Shown in pieces: positions 49,113 through 56,600 of a stretch of 64,000 nucleotides of DNA. The stretch is taken from positions 39,900 through 103,899 of the forward strand of contig JAHBWZ010000008.1 in the NCBI GenBank assembly GCA_019636755.1, given 5' to 3'. The stretch comes from Phycisphaeraceae bacterium (GTDB lineage: Bacteria; Planctomycetota; Phycisphaerae; Phycisphaerales; SM1A02). The notes under the pieces were generated by a model that did no database searches, was not told the origin of the DNA, and saw only the letters and a program-made list of their open reading frames with translations. The translations under genes and the position numbers were made by a program. Position 1 is the stretch's first letter; each line of letters starts with the position of its first letter.

Positions 49113-51644
49113 TCATGGCGGGCATGGTCCGCTGGCGCTCAGCAGGATGAGGACATCCTGGAAGTCGACGGTTCCGTCGCCGTTGAGATCCTGCGGGCAT
49201 CCGCTGCACGGGCCCCATGCGGCCAGCACGAGCAGGAGGTCGCTGAAGCCGACATCGCCGTCGCCGTCCACGTCCGCCGGGCAGGGCGTCACTTTGCACA
49301 TGCCCGAGGCGCCCGCGCGGAAGATGTCGCCGATCTCCTGCTGGGTGAGCGCCCGGTGCCAGATCGCCACTTCGTCCATCGCCTGTGTGTTGTTGAAGTC
49401 CCTGCCCAGGCGGAGGGCCGCGGTGTTCACCAGGGCGCCCGGCCGACCGGTGGGGTCGAACGTGCCCGCGTGCTGTCCGTTGATGTAGAAGGTGCCGCCG
49501 ACCGGATTGGCGCGCTCGACCGTCACCGCCACGAAACTCCAGCCGCGCGGAATGAGCCCGGTGGAGTGCCATTGCGACCAGCCGCTGCCGTCCTCCATGG
49601 CAAGGGTCAGGTCCGGAAGGGTGCCACCGCCGCACCCGAACGCGTACCCCACGGCGCCACCATGGTTGAGGATGAATTTCGCCGGGTAGAACAGGCTCGC
49701 GGTCGGATGAAGCCAGAGCCACAGGGCCACGGTGAAGTCGTCGGTCCCCGGACTGAGGATCGGGTCGTGCGCGACAATGCTGTCGAACGTCGAGAACCGG
49801 ACGCCGCGGGACACGAATCCCCACGGGATGGAGAGGGCACCGCCACCTGGCCATGTCCCGTGGTTGCCGTGCACGCGCTCGGTCAACGGTGTGAACTGTG
49901 CGTCATCCATCGGCCACCATGCCACCAGTCCGGGCGGTGGCGGGAGGCACGGCGCCGGGCCACCGCCGTTCATGTCCAGGCGATACGTCGACCGGGCGCC
50001 GCCGCATGCGAACCCGTCGAGGAGCGGCTGGCCGTTCTCCCATGGGCGGATCGACACCAGGTACGTCTGCGGCGCCGGCACACACGCGGAGACCGTCGCC
50101 GGCGCGCACGGCCCGGCGAGCGCCTCGTCCAGGACGGAGGACACCGGGCAGTGATCCGTCCGGATGCGCACCCGTGCCGGCAGGTCCGCGGTCAGCGTCG
50201 CTTCCAGCATGCCCCGTCCATCGCCCGACAGGTCCGGGACATGGACGCGATACCAGTCCGCATCCTGGAGACCGCCGTCCGCCCACAGATCTCCGCAGTA
50301 CGTGACAGGCAGCGTGGCGTCCGTGAAGATCCACGGCGCGAGGTCGCATCCGCGGTTCGTGTCCTCGCAGCACGCCTCGGGTTCGGGGGTCAGTTGTCCG
50401 CCGCACGTGACGGTGCAGGCGTCGCCCGGCGGCGCGGGCCGGCAGATCCCGGCCGGGCCGGCCTGCGCAATCGTGGAGACCTCGGCGTGCGAGAGCGCGC
50501 GGGGGACGATGAGCACTTCGTCCAGGCATGGCCCGCCGAGGAAGAGAGGCTCTGTCGTGCTGAGCGCGCCCTGGTGTGGTGTCGGGTCAAACGTCGCGAC
50601 CGGGAAGCCGTTGAGGGAGATGACACCACCCGCGGGATCATCGCGGTCCAGCGTGACAGCCACGTGATGCCACCCTTCGCTCAACGCGGGCGACGCGGTC
50701 ACCGTCTGTCCCGGTCCCGACGCCTGGATCCAGAATGTGAGCTGGTGACTGATGACGGAGAGGCGGTACCCCCACAGGACATTGAAACTCTGGTAGGTCT
50801 TGTCGGCGAGGATGCGGGCCTCCGCGCCCTGCCCTGGATCCCACCAGAAGGTCAGCATGATCGTAAAGTCACCGGTGCCCGGATTGAGCGAAGGATGATG
50901 CGGCACCACGATGTGCGAGCCGGACTCCATGCGCATCGAACTGCGGACGTACCCCGTTCGATTCGGGACCGGGGCGCCGACCCATGTCCCGTGGTGTCCA
51001 CCGATGATGTCATGCGCCAGGCCGCCGGTCAGTTCATCGAGCGGCCACCACGCGGCGGTGTCCTGTGGAAGCGGCGCACACGGCGGACACGGCCCGCAGC
51101 GCAGGTCGAGCAGGTACTCGTTGCCCGACGGCAGGCACGGCCAGCCGTCGAGGACCGCGCCGCCCGACGTCCCCGGCGTGACGACGACGCAGTACGACCC
51201 CGGGGCGGGCACGATCGCGCTCGCGGTCGCCGGCAGGCACTGCGACGCGTGCACCTGCGCGTAGGGAGGTCCGGTGGGGCACTCGTTCCCCGGCACGATG
51301 CGCACGTTCGCCGGGACGTTCGTCCGCAGCGTCGCGTGCACGGTCGCGGTGCCGTCCCCGTTGAGGTCGGGCACGGTGATCCAGTACCAGTCGCTGTCCC
51401 GGGCGCCGCCGTGCGCCCAGAGCGTGCCGCAGATCGTGGTGGGACAGTGAACCTGCTGGAACACCTGCGCCGCCGAGTCGCACCCGCCGTTGAGGTCCTC
51501 GCCGCAGCCTTCCTGTTCGAATGCACTGCTCCGTTCGCAGTCGACGAGACAGCCGCCGCCGCCGAGGGCGGCCGGGGAGGGCACGACCGACAGCAGGAGG
51601 AGGGACGCGGCGACGAACCACGGATCCGTTGAGAGGCGTGCCAT
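49113..51644 (-). CDS. Secreted protein with two LamG modules and dockerin-like repeats
   Basis: An 843-residue extracellular protein starting at ATG 51644 with GGAG seven bases upstream. A signal peptide (about 1-28) is followed by two copies of a two-part module. Each has a Cys-rich domain (ED.N.GCD...CG.LWA.GG..D.DWY, VPDL.GDG) and then a LamG-like sugar- or ligand-binding domain (AWWPLD / AWWPMDD; WHHVAVTLDRDDPAGGVISL / FVAVTVERANPVGGTFYI). Two Ca-binding repeats end it: ADVDGDGDVGFSDLLLVLAA and DLNGDGTVDFQDVLILLS. The modules have clearly diverged. Probably surface or matrix bound; ligand unknown. Confidence 0.88.
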   Translation of the reverse strand: MARLSTDPWFVAASLLLLSVVPSPAALGGGGCLVDCERSSAFEQEGCGEDLNGGCDSAAQVFQQVHCPTTICGTLWAHGGARDSDWYWITVPDLNGDGTATVHATLRTNVPANVRIVPGNECPTGPPYAQVHASQCLPATASAIVPAPGSYCVVVTPGTSGGAVLDGWPCLPSGNEYLLDLRCGPCPPCAPLPQDTAAWWPLDELTGGLAHDIIGGHHGTWVGAPVPNRTGYVRSSMRMESGSHIVVPHHPSLNPGTGDFTIMLTFWWDPGQGAEARILADKTYQSFNVLWGYRLSVISHQLTFWIQASGPGQTVTASPALSEGWHHVAVTLDRDDPAGGVISLNGFPVATFDPTPHQGALSTTEPLFLGGPCLDEVLIVPRALSHAEVSTIAQAGPAGICRPAPPGDACTVTCGGQLTPEPEACCEDTNRGCDLAPWIFTDATLPVTYCGDLWADGGLQDADWYRVHVPDLSGDGRGMLEATLTADLPARVRIRTDHCPVSSVLDEALAGPCAPATVSACVPAPQTYLVSIRPWENGQPLLDGFACGGARSTYRLDMNGGGPAPCLPPPPGLVAWWPMDDAQFTPLTERVHGNHGTWPGGGALSIPWGFVSRGVRFSTFDSIVAHDPILSPGTDDFTVALWLWLHPTASLFYPAKFILNHGGAVGYAFGCGGGTLPDLTLAMEDGSGWSQWHSTGLIPRGWSFVAVTVERANPVGGTFYINGQHAGTFDPTGRPGALVNTAALRLGRDFNNTQAMDEVAIWHRALTQQEIGDIFRAGASGMCKVTPCPADVDGDGDVGFSDLLLVLAAWGPCSGCPQDLNGDGTVDFQDVLILLSASGPCPP

Positions 51645-51787
51645 GCAGGTGCTCCGACGGGCCCGGGAGATGCCGGCCCGTGGGTGTTGACGCCAGGCGG
51701 TCGAACCTTGCAGTGGACGCGGAGATCCGGTCACGCGAGTGGTGGCCGACGGGACGCCGTCGCCGCTCCGCGATATGTTCCGGGACC

Positions 51788-53818
51788 ATGTACCCGACGC
51801 TCGGCGCATTCCTGGGCGCCCTGGAACGCCAGGGCGAACTCCTGCGGGTCGGCACACCCGTCTCCCCGAGGCTGGTGCCCGCCGCCGTCGCCGACGCGCA
51901 CGCGCGTCTGCCCGCCGCCCGGCCGAGTCCGACGGCCGCCGGATTCGATCCGGCGCACGCAGGCCGGGGCGGCCGCGCGCTGCTCTTCGAGCGCGTGGAG
52001 GGCTGCGACTTCCCGCTGGCCATGAACGTGTACGGCTCCTACCGCCGGATGGAATCGGCGCTCGGCTGCGCCGGGACGGGCGGCCTGGAGTCGATCGCGG
52101 CGCGGATCGCGGCGCTGCTGCGCCCGGAGCCGCCCGCGTCGCTGCGCGATCTCCTCCGGCGCGGCCGGGCGTTCCTGCCCCTGCTGCGCGTACCGCCGCG
52201 ACTCGTGCGGCGCGGTGCATGTCAGGAGGTGATCCGGCTGACGGGCCGTGGCGAGGTGGACCTGGCGCGGCTGCCGCTCATCCAGTGCTGGCCGCTGGAC
52301 GGCGACCCGGCGGCGGTGGGATGCACGCTGACACCGGGGGAAGCGGGGACCGCCGCGGGCGAAGGCCGGTACATCACGTTCGCCGGCATGCACACGATCC
52401 ACGCCGATGATGCGGGCGCCGGGCGGCCCGCCTCGCACAACATCGGCATGTACCGCGCGCAGCTCGTCGACGCGACGCACCTGGCGATGCACTGGCACAT
52501 GCACCATGACGGCGCGGCGCACTTCCGGTCCTGGCAGGCGCGCGGCGAGCGCATGCCGATCGCGATCTGCCTGGGTGGTGAATCGGTGCTGCCGTACGCC
52601 GCGACCGCGCCGCTGCCGCCGGGGATCTCGGAACTGCTCATGGCGGGATTCCTGAACGGCCGCGGCATCCCGATGGTCCGTGCGACGACGGTGCCGCTGC
52701 GGGTGCCGGCGAACAGCGAGATCGTGATCGAGGGCTGGGTCGACACGCGCGCGGGGGGGATCGGGTGGGACCCGTGCGGCGACGAACCGCTGGGCGACGG
52801 GGCCGTCTACGAGGGTCCGTTCGGCGATCACACCGGGTTCTACTCGCTGCCGGACCGCTACCCGCTGGTCGAGGTCACCGCGATCACGCACCGGCGCGAC
52901 GCGGTCTTCCCGGCCACCGTCGTGGGCCTGCCGCCGCAGGAGGACTACTACCTCGGCAAGGCGACGGAGCGCCTCTTCCTGCCGCTGCTGCGGACCATCG
53001 TGCCGGACGTCGCGGACTATCACCTGCCGATGTTCGGCGCCTTCCACAACGCCGCGTTCATCCGGATCCACAAGGCGTATCCGCTCCAGGCGCGGCGCGT
53101 CATGCACGCGATCTGGGGCGCGGGCCAGATGGCATGGACGAAGATCATCGTGGTCGTGGACGGACAGGTGGACGTCCACGACGAGGCGGCGGTCCTGTCG
53201 TCGCTCGCGCGGCGATGCCGCCTGGACCGGGACATCGAGCGCGTGCGCGGACCGCTGGACATCCTCGATCACGCGGCGCCGCGCCTGGGCGCGGGTTCGA
53301 AGATCGGGTTCGATGCCACGACGCCGTGGCCCGGCGAGGCGGCGGCGGGCATCGCGCACGACCGCCGTCCCGCGTGCATCGGGGCGGAGGCGATGCAGGC
53401 GCGCCTGGCGTCGCTCCCGGGGCGGTTCGCGATCCGCGCCGCGCACGCCGCGGACGCGGGGCTGGGTCGGCTCGTGCTGCTGTCGGTCGAGAAGACCCGG
53501 CCGGGCGACGGCGCCCGCGCGATCAGTGCGACCTGGGACTGCGCCGGACCGGACGCGGGCCTCGTGATCGCGGTGGATGCGGCGATCGACGCGGACGACC
53601 TCGGCGCGGTGCTCTTCCACTGGTGCGCGAACATGGATCCGGGTCGGGATCTCGTGGCCGGACCCGACGGTGCCGTGGGTTTCGACGCGACGACGAAGAT
53701 GGCCGGCGACGAGCGCGACGGCGAGCCGGTGCGTCCGTTCCCACCGGTGCTTGCCGTCGATGAACGAACCGGCCGCACGCTGCGGCAGCATGCGGCCTCG
53801 TTCGGCCTCCCCGAGTGA
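51788..53818 (+). CDS. UbiD-family decarboxylase, long form
   Basis: A prenylated-FMN-dependent decarboxylase, 676 residues. The UbiD core shows LPLIQCWPLDGDPA, the prFMN-binding region with NIGMYRAQ and HFRSWQARGERMPIAICLGG, then EGPFGDHTGFY with the catalytic Glu342, and ITHRRDAVFPATVVGLPPQED. E. coli UbiD has about 497 residues; the C-terminal 170 residues here match the long forms found near futalosine-type menaquinone genes. No ubiX partner is in view. Start ATG 51788 is just before the family's N-terminus. Divergent from the LamG gene. Confidence 0.9.
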   Translation: MYPTLGAFLGALERQGELLRVGTPVSPRLVPAAVADAHARLPAARPSPTAAGFDPAHAGRGGRALLFERVEGCDFPLAMNVYGSYRRMESALGCAGTGGLESIAARIAALLRPEPPASLRDLLRRGRAFLPLLRVPPRLVRRGACQEVIRLTGRGEVDLARLPLIQCWPLDGDPAAVGCTLTPGEAGTAAGEGRYITFAGMHTIHADDAGAGRPASHNIGMYRAQLVDATHLAMHWHMHHDGAAHFRSWQARGERMPIAICLGGESVLPYAATAPLPPGISELLMAGFLNGRGIPMVRATTVPLRVPANSEIVIEGWVDTRAGGIGWDPCGDEPLGDGAVYEGPFGDHTGFYSLPDRYPLVEVTAITHRRDAVFPATVVGLPPQEDYYLGKATERLFLPLLRTIVPDVADYHLPMFGAFHNAAFIRIHKAYPLQARRVMHAIWGAGQMAWTKIIVVVDGQVDVHDEAAVLSSLARRCRLDRDIERVRGPLDILDHAAPRLGAGSKIGFDATTPWPGEAAAGIAHDRRPACIGAEAMQARLASLPGRFAIRAAHAADAGLGRLVLLSVEKTRPGDGARAISATWDCAGPDAGLVIAVDAAIDADDLGAVLFHWCANMDPGRDLVAGPDGAVGFDATTKMAGDERDGEPVRPFPPVLAVDERTGRTLRQHAASFGLPE

Positions 53819-53861
53819 TGGAATCCACGGTCCCCGCGCCGTGCGGGCGGCGCCTGCGCGA

Positions 53862-54587
53862 TCAGCGTCGCCGTCGGCGTCGTGCGCCGGCGGCGCCGCC
53901 CGCCGCGAGCAGCAGGGCGAGCGCACCCGGCCCCGGGACGACGATGAGCAGGTCCTGGCCCCGGTCCGACTTCAGCGCGGCGAGCTGGACCGAGTCGGTC
54001 CACGCGCCGCCGAGGATGCTGTCGAGCCACGACTGCGCCAGCGTGTAGACCAGCGACGTGAAGGCATGCCCCGGATCGAGCCGGCAGTTGCCCGACAGGA
54101 GGTCGTAGTCGGTGTCCTCGGCGAGTTCCCACACCACCGCCTGGAACGCCGCGGCGTGCACGTTGTCGGTCTGCGACAGCGCGAACGCGTTCGCCCAGAG
54201 AATGCCCGACTGGTGGGCACGGACGGCGTCGTAGCCGTTGTGGCCGGCGAGCGGGACGATCTCGTAGGTGGCGCCGACCGTGTCTCCCGGGGCGTATCCG
54301 AACGGGATGTCCTCGCGCGGCTGAATGCAGAACGTCAGGAACGACTCCCAGCCGTTGCCGCCTCCGGTATCGATCTCGAAGCCGAACACGCCGGTGAACC
54401 CGAGTGCGAAGGGCGTGCCGTCCACGCTCATGCGGGGGCGCCCGCCGGTGCCCGACAGGTAGAACCCGCCCGGGTTGCCGCTGGCGAACTCGCCGCCGAC
54501 GGCGTCGCGCACCTGGACGAATGTGCCGGTGGCCGCCGAGGGCGCAACCATCGCGCACGACATGACCGCGGAGAGCAGCATGGACAT
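53862..54587 (-). CDS. PEP-CTERM-like protein with a possible thioester domain
   Basis: A 241-residue secreted protein, signal peptide 1-20. The body has TFCIQ (Cys87) and, about 60 residues later, AAFQAVVWELAED (Gln149); a Cys plus a Gln in a QxxxW context is the pattern of Cys-Gln internal thioester adhesin domains. The tail VPGPGALALLLAAGGAAGA followed by RRRRRR is PEP-CTERM-like with VPGPG instead of VPEP. ATG 54587 has AGGA ten bases upstream. Surface location expected; the thioester is inference. Confidence 0.75.
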   Translation of the reverse strand: MSMLLSAVMSCAMVAPSAATGTFVQVRDAVGGEFASGNPGGFYLSGTGGRPRMSVDGTPFALGFTGVFGFEIDTGGGNGWESFLTFCIQPREDIPFGYAPGDTVGATYEIVPLAGHNGYDAVRAHQSGILWANAFALSQTDNVHAAAFQAVVWELAEDTDYDLLSGNCRLDPGHAFTSLVYTLAQSWLDSILGGAWTDSVQLAALKSDRGQDLLIVVPGPGALALLLAAGGAAGARRRRRR

Positions 54588-54833
54588 GGCTGAGAGATCC
54601 TGTGGACGATCGGGAGAGCGCGGACGAACGGACCCACCGGGCACGCCCGGAGACGACGCGTCACCACTCTGCGCCATCGCCCGCGACCCGGCCAGTCGGC
54701 GCAGGCCACAGGACAGGAATTGGCAGGAATCTCCGCGTTATCCGGAACGACGGTCCGCGCGCTGCACGCCGGCCGCGGCGCCGGGTGCGCGGGCGCACGC
54801 GCGGTGCGCGTGTGCCCGCGGCGGCCGCCGGCG

Positions 54834-56144
54834 TCATTCGCGCAGGAAGAGGTAGTACAGCCGGCCCTCGGCGTACTGCTCTCCGGCGAGGATGCCGACG
54901 GTCTCTCCGATTCCCATGAAGATGTCCGCGCGGCCCGGCGCCCGGATCGCGCCGCCGGTGTCCTGGTCGAGCATGAAGCGCAGGTATGTGCGGGCGCCGC
55001 GCGTGAAGGTGATCGCCTTCGTGTCGACCAGCACCACGCCGCCGCGCGGGTAGATGCGCTTGTCGGTGGCCAGCGTGGCATCCGGCGTCACCCGGACGCC
55101 CAGCGATCCCGCCGGCCAGTTTCCTTCCGGGTACTCGCGGAAGAAGACGAAGGACTCATTGACCGCGAAGAGGCGCTCCACATCCTGCGGCCGCTGCCGG
55201 TAGACCTGCCGCATGCGAGGAAGGCTGGTCTCACCCGGTCTGAGCAGACCGGCGTCCATCATCGCCCGTCCGAGGCTGCCGTACGGGCGATCGGTCTTGC
55301 CGTCGTAGCCCACGTACATGATCCGGCCGTCGGGCATCAGCAGCTTCGCGGAGCCGTTGACGTGGATGATGAATGCATCCAGCGGTGTTTCGACCCAGAC
55401 CAGCTCGGTGCCGCGCAGCATCCCGCGTGACTCGATCTCGGCACGCGTCCAGTACGGCACGACGCTTCCGTCGGGTGTCCTGCGGCCGAGCGGCGTGCCG
55501 TCGCGCGGATCGGTCACCAGGTCCGCGGGCCGGCGGTAGAGCGGCGCGCGGAAGCGCTCCGTCCGCACCGGGCTCGCCGGGAATTGCGGCGCGTAGTACC
55601 CCGTGAAGAGCACCGTGCCCGATCCGTCCCAGCCGACGGACTCGTACACCTCGAACCGGCGCCGCAGTTCCGCGAGGAACTGCGACTCATCCGGCGCGTC
55701 CGAGATCAGCGTCCGGAACGCGAGCACGCTGGCCCTGGCGCGGTCGTGCGTGATGCCGGCGAGGGGGAAGTGGGTGCGGCTGGACGGCGCCTCGAACCAG
55801 CGTGCAGACGCGTCGAGCGCCTCCATCAGGAGCGGGTCGCGCAGGCGCCACGCGGTGGCGAAGTCCGGCCAGCGCGACGGATCGTCGAGCCGCCGCAGCG
55901 CCGGGGCGCCCTCGGGCAGCGGCCGGTCGTAGGCCGGCCGCGGCGCCGGTTCGGGCGCCGGCCCGGGGGCCGTCCGGCACGAGGACAGGACCGAGGCGAG
56001 CGCCAGGGTGAGGAGAAACGCGGAGGTCCCGACGCGCTGCGTTCGACGGTGCGGAAGGTGCCGAGGGTGCAGAAGGTTCAGAGGGTTCAGAGGGTGCATC
56101 ATGGGCGGATGAGACATCGGCAGAGGTGCCGCGTTATCATCCAA
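54834..56144 (-). CDS. mltA: Membrane-bound lytic murein transglycosylase A
   Basis: Cleaves peptidoglycan glycan strands to 1,6-anhydro-muropeptides. The lipobox ASVLSSC gives lipidated Cys56. The MltA domain has VLFTGYYAPQF, RGTELVWVETPLDAFIIHVNG and GYDGKTDRPY; the C-terminal 3D domain has DQDTGGAIRAPGRADIFMG with the catalytic Asp. The first 35 residues are encoded partly by six 9-bp repeats (56043-56096), so the true start is unclear: ATG 56144, 56117 or later at the MHPLN codon. Divergent from tatA. Confidence 0.92.
   Translation of the reverse strand: MDDNAAPLPMSHPPMMHPLNPLNLLHPRHLPHRRTQRVGTSAFLLTLALASVLSSCRTAPGPAPEPAPRPAYDRPLPEGAPALRRLDDPSRWPDFATAWRLRDPLLMEALDASARWFEAPSSRTHFPLAGITHDRARASVLAFRTLISDAPDESQFLAELRRRFEVYESVGWDGSGTVLFTGYYAPQFPASPVRTERFRAPLYRRPADLVTDPRDGTPLGRRTPDGSVVPYWTRAEIESRGMLRGTELVWVETPLDAFIIHVNGSAKLLMPDGRIMYVGYDGKTDRPYGSLGRAMMDAGLLRPGETSLPRMRQVYRQRPQDVERLFAVNESFVFFREYPEGNWPAGSLGVRVTPDATLATDKRIYPRGGVVLVDTKAITFTRGARTYLRFMLDQDTGGAIRAPGRADIFMGIGETVGILAGEQYAEGRLYYLFLRE
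56043..56096. repeat. Six degenerate 9-bp tandem repeats at the mltA 5' end
   Basis: The units on the + strand are TCGACGGTG, CGGAAGGTG, CCGAGGGTG, CAGAAGGTT, CAGAGGGTT and CAGAGGGTG. On the mltA strand they encode HPL-NPL-NLL-HPR-HLP-HRR just before the signal peptide. Similarity is highest at the right end, fading leftwards, as in an array that grew by slippage and then decayed. Confidence 0.85.
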
Positions 56145-56189
56145 CTTGCGTCATCCCTGCCCATCCGCGGGAAATCTCCGGATGTCCTC

Positions 56190-56600
56190 ATGCCTGATCT
56201 CACCGTGACCGCCGCGCCGCTTCTCGCCGGGATCGATCCGACCGGTCCGTGGTCCACCGCCCTGCTGGCGCCCGCGTTCGGCATGCCGGGCCCGACCGAG
56301 TGGATCATCCTGCTCGTGCTGGGACTGCTGATCTTCGGGCGGCGCCTGCCGGAAGTCGGCCGGAACATCGGCCGGAGCATCGTGGAGTTCAAGCGGGGCC
56401 TCAAGGGCATCGAGGACGAGATCGACGAGGCCTCCTCGCATCCGCCCGCACGGGGCGCGGACCAGGCCGGTCGACGACCGGACCAGGCGGCTCGACTGGA
56501 CGCGTCATCTGCCGGCGATGCCCCCGGCGCCCGGACCAGGACGGCGGAACCGCATGCGGCGCCGCTGGCGGGCGCGGAGCGACACGACCCGGCGCCGTGA
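56190..56600 (+). CDS. tatA: Sec-independent translocase subunit TatA-like
   Basis: A pore-forming subunit of the twin-arginine translocase for folded proteins. A single helix near residues 34-50 (GPTEWIILLVLGLLIFG) is followed by the amphipathic helix RRLPEVGRNIGRSIVEFKRG, then an acidic and Pro/Ala-rich tail to residue 136. TatA usually begins directly at the helix; here some 30 residues precede it (MPDLTVTAAPLLAGIDP and on), an unusual N-terminal extension. No tatB or tatC is adjacent. The stop overlaps the next gene's GTG. Confidence 0.9.
   Translation: MPDLTVTAAPLLAGIDPTGPWSTALLAPAFGMPGPTEWIILLVLGLLIFGRRLPEVGRNIGRSIVEFKRGLKGIEDEIDEASSHPPARGADQAGRRPDQAARLDASSAGDAPGARTRTAEPHAAPLAGAERHDPAP

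Noticed and set aside
47985..51632. Long open frame of about 1200 codons on the + strand
   Set aside because: It runs across three separate genes on the minus strand, has no recognisable domain, and its composition is that of an antisense shadow.
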